In this document: piece after piece, positions 18,405 to 27,197 of the stretch
Numbering within the stretch: position 1 is the stretch's first letter
How the letters are laid out: each line of letters begins with the position of its first letter
Assembly: GCF_900104055.1 (NCBI RefSeq)
Contig: NZ_FNJQ01000021.1
Coordinates: forward strand, 1 to 63,800
Length of the DNA: 63,800 nucleotides
Source: Pseudoselenomonas ruminantium
GTDB lineage: Bacteria; Bacillota; Negativicutes; Selenomonadales; Selenomonadaceae
Direction of reading: 5' to 3'
Notes under the pieces: model-generated
What the model was told of the DNA's origin: nothing
Databases searched by the model: none
Seen by the model: only the letters and a program-made list of their open reading frames with translations
Translations under genes and position numbers: made by a program

Positions 18405-19439
18405 TCAGGGATAAAGGGGTACGAAATCCAATCCCATACGTTCCTCAAAGCCGCAGGCGATATTGAAATTCTGTACTGCCTGTCCCGCTGCTCCCTTCAC
18501 GAGGTTGTCGATGGCCGAGAGCACGATCACGCGGCCCGTGCGCTCATCCACATGCCAGGCGATATCGCAGAAGTTGGAACCGCGCACTTCCTTGGTCGAA
18601 GGATAGGCCCCCGCTCCGAGCAGGCGGATGAAGTATTCCTTGCCATAAAGCTTTTCAAAGGCGGCGCTGACCAGATCAGCCGTTACGCCCTCTTTGAGAT
18701 TGGCATAGCAGGTGGAGAGAATCCCGCGGGACATGGGCACGAGATGCGGCGTAAAGTTCAGCAGAACCTTTTCCCCGGAAAGATCCGTCAGCGCCTGCTC
18801 AATCTCCGGCGTATGTCGGTGCTTGGCCACATTATAAGCCCGGAAGTTATCATAAAGCTCCGGGAAGTGGTTGGCCTGCTTGGCGCCGCGCCCTGCTCCG
18901 GACACGCCGGACTTGGCATCGACGATGATGGTGTTGACATCGATCAGATGCTGCTTGGCCAATGGCGCCAGAGCTAAGATGCTGGCCGTTGTGAAGCAGC
19001 CGGCATTGCCGATGATCTTGGCGGATTTTATCTGCTCCCGATAGAGCTCTGCCAGACCATAAACCCGTTCGGCGTCCTGATGGGTATGCGGCACATGATA
19101 CCAGGCCTCATAGATTTCCGTATCAGCGAACCGGTAATCCGCACCTAAGTCGATGATGCGCACCGGCATCCCTGCCAGTGCCCGTCCGACTTCCATGGCA
19201 TGGCCATGGGGCAGGCCGATAAAGACGAAATCGCTATCCCTGCCAATGCGCTCGATATCCTTCATGCTCTCCAGCTCCATATCATAGAGCCCGCGCAGAT
19301 GCGGATAAAGACTGGCAATCTTTTCGCCGGTATGGCTTTCGGAAGTGATATGGACCACTTCCGCCTGCGGATGCTGATAGAGCAAGCGCAGCAGTTCAGC
19401 TCCGGCATAACCGGTAGCTCCGATAACGCTGACCTTCAT
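18405..19439 (-). CDS. argC: N-acetyl-gamma-glutamyl-phosphate reductase
   Basis: NADPH-dependent reduction of N-acetylglutamyl phosphate, first gene of the arg operon. About 344 residues. N-terminal Rossmann motif GATGYAGAELLR, active-site Cys in GNAGCFTTASI, and the downstream His block. ATG 19439 follows GAGGAGG; the open frame reaches 19463 but that start lacks a ribosome site. Confidence 0.97.
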   Translation of the reverse strand: MKVSVIGATGYAGAELLRLLYQHPQAEVVHITSESHTGEKIASLYPHLRGLYDMELESMKDIERIGRDSDFVFIGLPHGHAMEVGRALAGMPVRIIDLGADYRFADTEIYEAWYHVPHTHQDAERVYGLAELYREQIKSAKIIGNAGCFTTASILALAPLAKQHLIDVNTIIVDAKSGVSGAGRGAKQANHFPELYDNFRAYNVAKHRHTPEIEQALTDLSGEKVLLNFTPHLVPMSRGILSTCYANLKEGVTADLVSAAFEKLYGKEYFIRLLGAGAYPSTKEVRGSNFCDIAWHVDERTGRVIVLSAIDNLVKGAAGQAVQNFNIACGFEERMGLDFVPLYP

Positions 19440-19536
19440 AGAGAAATCCTCCTCTGGTATCATTTTGACCTGTCAACACGGATTGACTTTCCGTTATTTT
19501 CGATTTATCAACTGTACCCTGTAAACTATGTTTATA

Positions 19537-19566
19537 ATTATACAACTATCATGCATAAAATTGCAA
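19537..19566 (-). promoter_or_regulatory. arg operon promoter with candidate ArgR box
   Basis: On the minus strand TTGCAA (19566-19561) and TATAAT (19542-19537) are spaced by 18 bp, upstream of argC. TGCATAAAATTGCA (19552-19565) overlaps the -35 and resembles the palindromic arginine-repressor box (TGAATwwwwATTCA). Promoter assignment is good; ArgR binding is inference. Confidence 0.6.
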
Positions 19567-19624
19567 CCCCTATTTATAAAAAAACATGCTATACTGTAAT
19601 TGAATGTTTTACTAGAGGTGCATT

Positions 19625-20467
19625 ATGAAAAAACATAAAAAACGACGAATTTACCGAAAATTTTTCCGCTTTATTTTTCTTTTAGCGTTGGTCTTCTTCC
19701 TGGCCTTTTTCCTCGCGGGCGGTTTCACCTTCTTTGCGCCGCGTACCTGGCAGCATGTAGGTGATTTCCTGCCCAGACTCGAAGCCGTGCTGCCTGCCAA
19801 TCAACAGACGGATGCTCCCCAGGAAATCTCCACCATCGACCGCCTCAGCCGCATGATTTTCCTCAAGCGGGCGGTAGACGCGCGAATTGACAAAGAACAC
19901 TATGTCAAACTGCGGGATATTCCCGAGGATATGCAGAATGCCATCATCGCCGTGGAAGACAACCGCTTCTACAGCCATTATGGCTTTGACGTGCAGGGCA
20001 TCATGCGGGCCACCCTCGTCAATCTGCAATATGGCGAAGTCACCGAAGGAGCCAGCACCATCACGCAACAACTAGTCAAGAATCTCTTTCTCTCACATGA
20101 GCAGTCCTTTGGCCGCAAAGCCGAGGAACTTTTGCTTTCGCTGGATATGGAAGCGAACTACAGCAAGAGCGAGATCCTTGAGCTCTACCTCAACACCATC
20201 TACTACGGTTCCAACTTCTATGGCATCGGCCCGGCAGCCAAAGGCTACTTCGACAAGAAGCCCAGCGATCTCAAACTGCCGGAAGCGGCTATGCTGGCGG
20301 GCACGCCCAATGCCCCCTCACTCTACTCACCCTATGTGGATTTCATGCTGGCCAAGAAACGGCAGTTCATCGTGATTGACGCCATGGTGCGCAATGGCTA
20401 TATTGATAAATCCACTGCCGAATCCGCCAAGATAAAGCCCATCTATCTGGCTAAGCCAAGTGAATAA
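19625..20467 (+). CDS. Monofunctional peptidoglycan glycosyltransferase (GT51)
   Basis: 280 residues. One N-terminal membrane anchor (about 15-35, after a KKHKKRRIYRK basic start) then a GT51 domain that polymerises lipid II into glycan strands in the periplasm. Catalytic Glu in VEDNRFYSHYGFD; other conserved blocks GASTITQQLVKNLFL, RKAEELLLSLDME and ELYLNTIYYGSNFYG. No transpeptidase domain follows, so this is an MtgA-like enzyme or a class A PBP reduced to its GT half. AGAGGTG precedes the ATG. It is divergent from argC. Confidence 0.92.
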   Translation: MKKHKKRRIYRKFFRFIFLLALVFFLAFFLAGGFTFFAPRTWQHVGDFLPRLEAVLPANQQTDAPQEISTIDRLSRMIFLKRAVDARIDKEHYVKLRDIPEDMQNAIIAVEDNRFYSHYGFDVQGIMRATLVNLQYGEVTEGASTITQQLVKNLFLSHEQSFGRKAEELLLSLDMEANYSKSEILELYLNTIYYGSNFYGIGPAAKGYFDKKPSDLKLPEAAMLAGTPNAPSLYSPYVDFMLAKKRQFIVIDAMVRNGYIDKSTAESAKIKPIYLAKPSE

Positions 20468-20473
20468 ACGAAA

Positions 20474-20513
20474 AAAGGAGACAAAGCCCCAAAAATCTGG
20501 AGCCTGTCTCCTT
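20474..20513. terminator. Bidirectional terminator
   Basis: AAAGGAGACA (20474-20483) pairs with TGTCTCCTT (20505-20513), with A-rich and T-rich flanks on opposite sides. It separates the converging GT51 gene and the exported-protein gene. Confidence 0.8.
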
Positions 20514-20517
20514 TATT

Positions 20518-21084
20518 TTATTTCTTTTTGCTTTCGGCTTTAACCTGTTCCTCAGCGCTGCGGTCTAAATGTTTATAGAACTGTTCGCAGAGATTGTTGA
20601 AGGTATTCACCGTATCGCCTTCGCTCTTGTTAGCACGGATCTCATAAGTGTAGAGGAGTTCGTTCGTGCCGGATTTGAACACGTCAAAAAAGAAGGCCGT
20701 GCGGCTATTATTGGCTACCGTCAGTACCACATAAGCATCGGCATAATTTGCTACATTTTCCTTGTAGACCTTGGCTGCCTGACGGCGGTCCAAAGACTTG
20801 ATGTCCACATTGGTAGCCGTCTTGATGCCCTCAGCCACTGCATCATAAGAAATCACATAGCTGCGGGACACGCGGCTGGCGTCCGACACAATCTGCGTCA
20901 GCATATCCTTGTTGGGAGCCTTGTCATCTCGCGGCATATACAACGGCGCTGCTACAGCAATACGCTTCACAGCCGTGATATCTGCACCTTCCTGTACCGT
21001 CACCTTATCGGCATTGGCAAAAGCAACCTGAGCACTCAGCACAACCATGCAAAGAGTGAGCAACATCTGAACAATTTTTTTCAT
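20518..21084 (-). CDS. Exported protein of unknown function
   Basis: About 188 residues. A clear signal peptide (MKKIVQMLLTLCMVVLSAQV, cleavage probably after AFA near residue 23) sends it to the periplasm; there is no lipobox Cys. The mature part is soluble, rich in charged residues, and ends EEQVKAESKKK. No catalytic motif is recognised. GGAGGG lies before ATG 21084, so the open frame to 21105 is ignored. It stands alone between the GT51 gene and transketolase, each with its own terminator. Confidence 0.75.
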   Translation of the reverse strand: MKKIVQMLLTLCMVVLSAQVAFANADKVTVQEGADITAVKRIAVAAPLYMPRDDKAPNKDMLTQIVSDASRVSRSYVISYDAVAEGIKTATNVDIKSLDRRQAAKVYKENVANYADAYVVLTVANNSRTAFFFDVFKSGTNELLYTYEIRANKSEGDTVNTFNNLCEQFYKHLDRSAEEQVKAESKKK

Positions 21085-21200
21085 GGATTGTTTCCCTCCA
21101 CACATATAAAATTTCGCGAAAAAATCGCACCTCTAATATTGTACACTATTTCGGATAATTCTGCTAGTGTTAAACCAGCAAAAACTATAACAAATACAAC

Positions 21201-21231
21201 AAATGCCAGACTTAGAAAAAGCCTGGCATTT
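21201..21231 (-). terminator. Transketolase terminator
   Basis: AAATGCCAG (21201-21209) pairs with CTGGCATTT (21223-21231) just downstream of the tkt stop; on the minus strand it is followed by a T-containing stretch. Confidence 0.75.
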
Positions 21232-21244
21232 GTCATGAAGTCTG

Positions 21245-23248
21245 TTATTTATTGTCAGCTACGACCTTGCGTACCACTTCAGTCACATGGTCAACCGTGA
21301 AACCGAACTTCTCGAAGAGAACACCAGCCGGTGCGGAAGCGCCGAAGCCCTTCATGGAAACCGTAGCACCATCAAGGCCTACGTATTTGCCCCAGCCAAA
21401 GTCACCGAGAGCTTCCACGGCTACGCGGGCACGGACATTTTTCGGCAGGATGCTGGCCTTGTATTCAGCACTCTGCTGTTCGAAGAGATCCATGCAGGGC
21501 ATGGAAACGACGCGGACATCCACGCCTTCACCAGCCAGTTTGGCCTGAGCTTCCACAGCCAGGGAAACTTCAGAACCCGTAGCGATGATGATGCCATCCA
21601 TGTTCGCAGCATCTTTTGCTTCGGATACGACATAAGCACCCTTGAGTGCTTCTTTGGAGGAACCAGCCAGCTGCGGCAGATTCTGACGCGTCAGTACCAG
21701 AGCCGTCGGCGTCTTTTCGCTGGTCACAGCCAGATACCAGCCAGCAGCCGTTTCCGTAGCATCAGCCGGACGGAATACGTTGACATTCGGGGTGGAACGC
21801 AGCATAGCCAGCTGTTCGATGGGCTCATGCGTTGGGCCGTCTTCGCCAACACCGATACTATCGTGCGTGAGGACATAGGTCACAGGCAGGCCCATCAGTG
21901 CAGCCAGGCGTACCATCGGCTTGATATAATCGCTGAACACGAAGAAGGTAGCCACATAGTTACGCAGACCACCATGCAGCGTGATGCCGTTCGCCATAGC
22001 GGCCATAGCCAGCTCACGCACACCGAAGTGCAGGTTGCGGCCAGCATAGTTATCCTTGGAGAAGTCGCCGGCATCCTTCATATCCGTCTTGTTGGACGGA
22101 GCCAGGTCAGCACTGCCGCCGAAGAGGTTCGGCAGGATGTCCTTGAGGCGATTGATCATGGTGCCGGAAACAGCACGGGTTGCCTGTGCTTTATCTTCAT
22201 AAGCCCAGAATTCTTCGTTGTCCAGCAGAGCCTTGGCATCAACCGGTGCATGGAATTCATCCCATTTCGCCTTGAGTTCCGGGAACTTCGCGCAGTAGTC
22301 AGCAAAGAGCTTGTTCCAAGCTTCTTCTGCAGCAGCACCTTTGGCAGCCAGTTCCTTATAATGGTCATAAACATCCTGCGGGATGTTGAAGCTCTTGTCC
22401 GGTTCCGGCCAGCCCAGGTTTTCCTTGAGTGCCTTAACGTTGTCCACGCCCAGCGGCTCACCATGGGCGCTGGCTTTGCCCTGCTTAGCCGGGCAGCCAT
22501 AGCCGATCTGCGTCTTGACCGTGATGAAGGACGGATGCTCTTTATCAGCCTTGGCTGCTTCGATAGCCTTGCCGATGGCTGCCAGGTCATTGCCGTCTTC
22601 AACCGTCAGCGTCTGGAAGCCGAAAGCCTGCATGCGTTTTTCCACATTTTCCGTGAAGGCGATATCCGTGCTGCCTTCGATGGAGATGTTGTTGGAATCG
22701 TAGAGGATGATGAGTTTGGAGAGACCGAGAGTACCTGCCAGAGAGAACGCCTCGGAGGAAATGCCTTCCATCATGCAGCCATCGCCGCCCAGTGCGAAGG
22801 TGTAATGGTCAACCACATCATAGCCCGGCTGATTGAACTCAGCAGCCAGATGTGCTTCAGCCATAGCCATACCTACAGCCATGCCCATGCCAGCGCCCAG
22901 CGGGCCAGTCGTAGCTTCAACACCTACCGTATGGCCGTATTCCGGATGACCAGGAGTCAGCGAACCATCCTGACGGAAGTTCTTCATGTCGTCCATGGTC
23001 AGGCCATAACCAAAGTAATGGAGCAAGGAATAGAGCAGCGTAGAACCATGTCCGCCGGACAGGATGAAGCGGTCGCGGTTAGCCCACTGGGGGTTCTGCG
23101 GATTGTGGTTCATATGGTTAGCCCACAGCTCATAAGCCATAGGAGCACTGCCCAGGGGCAGGCCCGGATGACCGGAATTTGCTTTCTGTACAGCGTCAGC
23201 TGCCAGAACGCGGATAGCATTTACACAAGTAGTATCGATGTTACTCAA
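21245..23248 (-). CDS. tkt: Transketolase
   Basis: Thiamine-diphosphate enzyme of the non-oxidative pentose phosphate pathway, 667 residues, single-chain type. Conserved: SGHPGLPLG, the TPP/Mg block GGDGCMMEGISSEA followed by YDSNNISIEG, and THDSIGVGEDGPTHEPIEQL in the pyrimidine domain. The start codon is TTG at 23248; GGAGAG lies upstream and no in-frame ATG fits. It is transcribed alone. In an anaerobe with this gene it supplies erythrose 4-phosphate for the aro genes found further right. Confidence 0.97.
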   Translation of the reverse strand: MSNIDTTCVNAIRVLAADAVQKANSGHPGLPLGSAPMAYELWANHMNHNPQNPQWANRDRFILSGGHGSTLLYSLLHYFGYGLTMDDMKNFRQDGSLTPGHPEYGHTVGVEATTGPLGAGMGMAVGMAMAEAHLAAEFNQPGYDVVDHYTFALGGDGCMMEGISSEAFSLAGTLGLSKLIILYDSNNISIEGSTDIAFTENVEKRMQAFGFQTLTVEDGNDLAAIGKAIEAAKADKEHPSFITVKTQIGYGCPAKQGKASAHGEPLGVDNVKALKENLGWPEPDKSFNIPQDVYDHYKELAAKGAAAEEAWNKLFADYCAKFPELKAKWDEFHAPVDAKALLDNEEFWAYEDKAQATRAVSGTMINRLKDILPNLFGGSADLAPSNKTDMKDAGDFSKDNYAGRNLHFGVRELAMAAMANGITLHGGLRNYVATFFVFSDYIKPMVRLAALMGLPVTYVLTHDSIGVGEDGPTHEPIEQLAMLRSTPNVNVFRPADATETAAGWYLAVTSEKTPTALVLTRQNLPQLAGSSKEALKGAYVVSEAKDAANMDGIIIATGSEVSLAVEAQAKLAGEGVDVRVVSMPCMDLFEQQSAEYKASILPKNVRARVAVEALGDFGWGKYVGLDGATVSMKGFGASAPAGVLFEKFGFTVDHVTEVVRKVVADNK

Positions 23249-23312
23249 TGTGTCTCTCTCCTTACCTGTAACAAGATTGTTTATTCACAAACATCATTCT
23301 ACAAAAAATAAC

Positions 23313-23343
23313 GGAAAATGTACAGTCCCTTTGCGCATTTTCC
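23313..23343 (-). terminator. Possible terminator after aroH
   Basis: GGAAAATG and CATTTTCC form an 8-bp stem with T-rich sequence after it on the minus strand. It lies between the aroH stop and transketolase; it is of modest strength. Confidence 0.45.
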
Positions 23344-23407
23344 ATTAATTTTTTTTATGATGTTTTAAGAAACGATTATATATAATTACGTTTTCTCAAA
23401 ATGAAGC

Positions 23408-23770
23408 TCAGAAGTTTCGCAAATCCGGGCGCAGCTCCTGTGCTTTGCCCATATAAACATGCTGGATGTCCGCCTGCTTGATATCCGTATCCACCAACAG
23501 CAGTACACGGATGCAGCGTTCCATAGCATCGTCTACGTCCGGCACACGGGTATCAAACAGTGGCACCTTGTCAAATCCCTCCATCTGGCGGGCTCCCGTT
23601 GCCGGAAAACCTGCCGTAAGGTCACTGGTGCAGCTGAAGATGCAAGCTCCGATATCCTCCGGCTTCACCTTATTGCGCCGCAGGATCTGGGACAGCAGCA
23701 TCTTTGCCGCCTGCCAGATCTCTTCCTTCTTGTTCTCACCTACACCAATTGCTCCACGAATTCCTCTCAT
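23408..23770 (-). CDS. aroH: Chorismate mutase, AroH type
   Basis: Converts chorismate to prephenate for Phe and Tyr. 120 residues, the trimeric AroH fold of Bacillus rather than the all-helical type. Seen: MRGIRGAIGV at the N-terminus with the active-site Arg, the FSCTSDLTAGFPATGAR block with catalytic Arg/Glu surroundings, and C-terminal HVYMGKAQELRPDL. It lies 12 bases downstream of the UbiB-like gene in the same direction and probably shares its transcript. Confidence 0.94.
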   Translation of the reverse strand: MRGIRGAIGVGENKKEEIWQAAKMLLSQILRRNKVKPEDIGACIFSCTSDLTAGFPATGARQMEGFDKVPLFDTRVPDVDDAMERCIRVLLLVDTDIKQADIQHVYMGKAQELRPDLRNF

Positions 23771-23782
23771 AAGTCATTCCTC

Positions 23783-25384
23783 CTATGCGCCCCTGTGAAT
23801 TTCCCATATAATCCTCAGACTAAGTATAAAGGCTATCAAATATCCCAAGAATCCCAATAAGGGAATCTCCATGATCTTTGGTGTCATCTGCGTCGTGCAG
23901 ATCGTGCTTGAACCCAAAAGCAATGCCGCCACCAAAAGTGCCAGGATCAGCTTGTTGATCATGCGATCCAGATGCCGCAGCGGCTCTTCTGAACCCGTCA
24001 CATCCAGATTCACCTTGGTCTGGCCGCTCATGGTCATCTTGAGGATGTCCGAAATCTGCTCTGGCAGCTGGGCTGATTTCTTCAAGAGCATCAGCCCTTC
24101 CTGCTTGGCCTTTTCCAGCTCATCCTTCCAGTCAAAATTCTTCTTGTAATCCACCGCGAGACTGCGGGCAAAGATTTCCACGAAACTAACCTTCGGACAG
24201 CAGAGGCGCATAACGCCTTCCACTGTCAGCACGCCCCGGGCGAACATGGACAATCCCTGCGGGCAGACAATATGATGCACCCGCATCAGATTCATGATCT
24301 GACGTGTCAGCACCCCCATCTGCAATTCACTGAAATCCAGGGAACTATACTGCGCCAGCATGGCATCGATATCCTGATAAAGGGCCGTATGATTGATCTT
24401 TCCCCTGACAACCCCCAGGGAAAGCACTGCGGCCTTCATCTCAAAGGTATCGTGATGCGCTAGCGAGTAGACTGCCTTGCGGATAGCTGCCCGATCCCGG
24501 CCAGAAAGGCGTCCCATCATGCCCAAGTCCAGCCACACGATCCGTCCATTGCGAATCCAGATATTCCCCGGATGGGGATCGGCATGAAAAAAGCCATCCT
24601 CAATGATCTGCCGCACGTAGTTTTCGCCCAGGCGCCGGCCTAAGGTGTTGATATCATAGCCCCGCTCCCGGAGTTTGGCAAAATCATCGATGCAGATGCC
24701 ATCCACATATTCCATGACCAATATATGCTGCATGGACAAGTTGCGGTAGACCTTCGGACAGGTAACATAGTCCACATCCTGATTGAGGTGTGCAAATTCC
24801 TCGATATGGTCAGCCTCCATGAGGAAATCCATTTCCTGCTTGGCAATGGTCCACATTTCATCGAGCACCATATTGAAGTCAATGACATCCTGGGAGCGGC
24901 TGACCACCTTCAGGAGGGTGGCCGCCCGCTTCAGCAGGACGATGTCCTTGCTCATGATCTCATAAATGCCCGGCCGTTGTACCTTCACCACCACTTTCTC
25001 CCCGGTGGTCAGCACAGCCTTATGCACCTGCGCGATGCTGGCTGAACCGATGGCCTCCTCATCGATATAGGAGAAAACCTGATTCCAGCGCCGGTTATAC
25101 TCCTTCTCGATCACCCCGAGGATCGTGCTGTAAGGCATGGGCTTGGCTTCGGATTGCAGCTTCATGAGTTCATCGCAGTACTCCGGTGGCAAAAAGTCTG
25201 GACGCATGCTCATGACCTGGCCGAGTTTTACAAAGGTCGGGCCAAGGTCTTCGAGGATCTGCCGCAGTTTCTCCGGCGTCATCCCCTTGACCACTTCCCG
25301 CTTGCGGAGCACTGCCACCATTTCCTTCAGCCGATCCGCAGTCCCGGCATCTTCCGTTTGCGTGTTAAAGAATTTTCCCAGCAT
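23783..25384 (-). CDS. UbiB/ABC1-family atypical kinase
   Basis: 533 residues. Hallmarks of the family: the KxGQ motif in GPTFVKLGQVMSMRPD, the Ala-rich-type loop GSASIAQVHKA, the ATP Lys in VVVKVQRPG, catalytic FFHADPHPGNIW and metal Asp in WLDLGMMGR. Two transmembrane helices at the C-terminus (about 475-530) anchor it in the inner membrane. UbiB proteins support quinone biosynthesis in respiring bacteria; in a likely fermentative anaerobe the substrate is unclear. The neighbour aroH makes an aromatic precursor but that link is only suggestive. Confidence 0.9.
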   Translation of the reverse strand: MLGKFFNTQTEDAGTADRLKEMVAVLRKREVVKGMTPEKLRQILEDLGPTFVKLGQVMSMRPDFLPPEYCDELMKLQSEAKPMPYSTILGVIEKEYNRRWNQVFSYIDEEAIGSASIAQVHKAVLTTGEKVVVKVQRPGIYEIMSKDIVLLKRAATLLKVVSRSQDVIDFNMVLDEMWTIAKQEMDFLMEADHIEEFAHLNQDVDYVTCPKVYRNLSMQHILVMEYVDGICIDDFAKLRERGYDINTLGRRLGENYVRQIIEDGFFHADPHPGNIWIRNGRIVWLDLGMMGRLSGRDRAAIRKAVYSLAHHDTFEMKAAVLSLGVVRGKINHTALYQDIDAMLAQYSSLDFSELQMGVLTRQIMNLMRVHHIVCPQGLSMFARGVLTVEGVMRLCCPKVSFVEIFARSLAVDYKKNFDWKDELEKAKQEGLMLLKKSAQLPEQISDILKMTMSGQTKVNLDVTGSEEPLRHLDRMINKLILALLVAALLLGSSTICTTQMTPKIMEIPLLGFLGYLIAFILSLRIIWEIHRGA

Positions 25385-25419
25385 AGCACTGGCTCCTTTA
25401 TCTTTGTCCGATTCTGAGT

Positions 25420-27042
25420 TTATTTCTTGCCGTATTTCTCTGCTAATTGCTGTTTGACCGTTTCATTGGCCAGGAAGTCATCATATGTGGTCACACGGTC
25501 TACTACACCATCCGGCGTGATATCGATGATGCGGTTGGCAATGGTCTGCACGAACTCATGGTCATGGGAAACGAACAGGGCCGTACCGCCAAAGGAAATC
25601 AAGCCGTTATTGAGCGCCGTGATGGATTCCAGATCCAGGTGGTTGGTGGGCTCATCCATCAGGAGGACGTTGGCACCGGAAAGCATCATCTTGGAGAGCA
25701 TGCAGCGCACGCGCTCGCCACCGGAGAGCACCGAAGCCTTTTTGAGGCTCTCCTCACCGGAGAACAGCATGCGGCCTAAGAAACCGCGCACAAAGGTCTC
25801 ATCCGGATCCTTGGAATACTGGCGCAGCCAGTCCACGAGGGACAGGGACACGCCATCGAAATAAGCGGAGTTGTCTGCAGGCAGATAAGCCTGCGTCGTC
25901 GTCACGCCCCACTTGAAGGTACCTTCATCCGGTTCTTCCTCGCCCATGAGGATCTTGAACAGCATGGTCTTGCCGATGCCGTTGGGGCCGACAAAGGCCA
26001 CCTTATCGCCGCGCTTCAGCGTGAAGCTGACGTTCTTGAGTACCTGTTCGCCATCGACGGTCTTGGAAATGCCATCCACCTGCAGCAGCTGGTCGCCAGC
26101 TTCGCGGTCCGGCGTAAAGGCAATATAGGGATAACGGCGGGAAGACGGTTTGATATCTTCCACCTTGATCTTATCGAGGAGTTTCTTGCGGCTCGTAGCC
26201 TGCTTGGACTTAGCAGCGTTAGCCGCGAAACGAGCGATGAAGTTCTGCAGTTCCTTGATCTTTTCTTCGGCCTTCTTGTTCTGCTCTTTCTGCAGCTGCA
26301 GAGCCAGCTGGCTGGACTGATACCAGAAGTCGTAGTTGCCGGCATAGAGCTGGATTGCACCGAAGTCTACATCGCAGATATAGGTGCAGACCTGATTCAG
26401 GAAGTGACGGTCATGAGATACCACGATAACCGTATTCTCAAACCCGGCCAGGAAGTCTTCCAGCCAATTGATGGACTCCACATCGAGATGGTTGGTCGGC
26501 TCGTCCAAGAGCAGGATATCAGGATTGCCGAACAGGGCCTGCGCCAGCAGGACGCGTACCTTTTCCTTGGCCGTGAGCTCGGCCATCTTCATCGTGTGCT
26601 CATTTTCCGGAATGCCCAGACCATTGAGCAGGCGGGCTGCTTCGGATTCTGCATCCCAGCCATTGAGCTCAGCAAATTCGGCTTCCAGTTCCGAAGCCTT
26701 CATGCCATCCTCTTCGGAGAAATCCGGCTTGGCATAGAGCGCATCCTTCTCGTCCATGATTTCCACCAGGCGCTTGTGCCCCATGATAACCGTGCGCAGC
26801 ACTTCATAGTCATCATAAGCATAATGGTCCTGCTGCAGCACAGCCAGACGCTCACCCGGCGTAATCTCGATGTTGCCCCCGGTCGGCTCGATCTCCCCGG
26901 ACAGAAGCTTCAAGAACGTAGACTTACCCGCACCATTGGCGCCGATAATACCATAGCAGTTCCCCGGCGTAAACTTTAAGTTTACGTCCTTATACAAAAC
27001 ACGCTTACCAAATTGCAAACTAACATTATTAGTCGTAATCAT
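25420..27042 (-). CDS. ABC-F family ATP-binding protein
   Basis: 540 residues, two ABC domains in one chain with no membrane segment, typical of ABC-F proteins that act on the ribosome. First domain: GANGAGKST, LLLDEPTNHLD and switch His in VSHDRH; second: GPNGIGKT, LSGGERVRC, LMDEPTNHLD. The first signature is divergent (LTAKEKVRVLLAQALF). The inter-domain linker with basic KQATSRKKLLDK matches the YkpA/YbiT subgroup rather than an antibiotic-resistance protein. The gene starts 35 bp upstream of ubiB and may be cotranscribed with it. Confidence 0.93.
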   Translation of the reverse strand: MITTNNVSLQFGKRVLYKDVNLKFTPGNCYGIIGANGAGKSTFLKLLSGEIEPTGGNIEITPGERLAVLQQDHYAYDDYEVLRTVIMGHKRLVEIMDEKDALYAKPDFSEEDGMKASELEAEFAELNGWDAESEAARLLNGLGIPENEHTMKMAELTAKEKVRVLLAQALFGNPDILLLDEPTNHLDVESINWLEDFLAGFENTVIVVSHDRHFLNQVCTYICDVDFGAIQLYAGNYDFWYQSSQLALQLQKEQNKKAEEKIKELQNFIARFAANAAKSKQATSRKKLLDKIKVEDIKPSSRRYPYIAFTPDREAGDQLLQVDGISKTVDGEQVLKNVSFTLKRGDKVAFVGPNGIGKTMLFKILMGEEEPDEGTFKWGVTTTQAYLPADNSAYFDGVSLSLVDWLRQYSKDPDETFVRGFLGRMLFSGEESLKKASVLSGGERVRCMLSKMMLSGANVLLMDEPTNHLDLESITALNNGLISFGGTALFVSHDHEFVQTIANRIIDITPDGVVDRVTTYDDFLANETVKQQLAEKYGKK

Positions 27043-27085
27043 AGATAAAATAAAATCCTCTCTCTATAATATCGAATCCATACCG

Positions 27086-27187
27086 GCCTAGCGCCCAAGG
27101 ACGGGCGCTCTGCGGACGTAAATTCCCGAAAGGAATTTCAGTCCGCTGTTTCTTTTGGTACTTTTCTTTGCACCAAAGAAAAGTACA
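27086..27187. repeat. Compound hairpin repeat upstream of the ABC-F gene
   Basis: Three stem-loops occur in about 100 bp: CGCCC/GGGCG near 27094-27108; GCGGAC...GTCCGC enclosing AAATTCC/GGAATTT near 27112-27147; and GTACTTTTCTTTG / CAAAGAAAAGTAC at 27160-27187. The CAAAGAAAAGTACCAAAAGAAAC-like tail resembles small extragenic repeats seen in many genomes. It lies between the glucosaminidase and ABC-F genes and may terminate the former. Confidence 0.6.
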
Positions 27188-27197
27188 TCACCACGCA

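Noticed and set aside
21287-23311. Long open frame antisense to transketolase
   Set aside because: Shadow of a highly biased gene; no motif or start signal.
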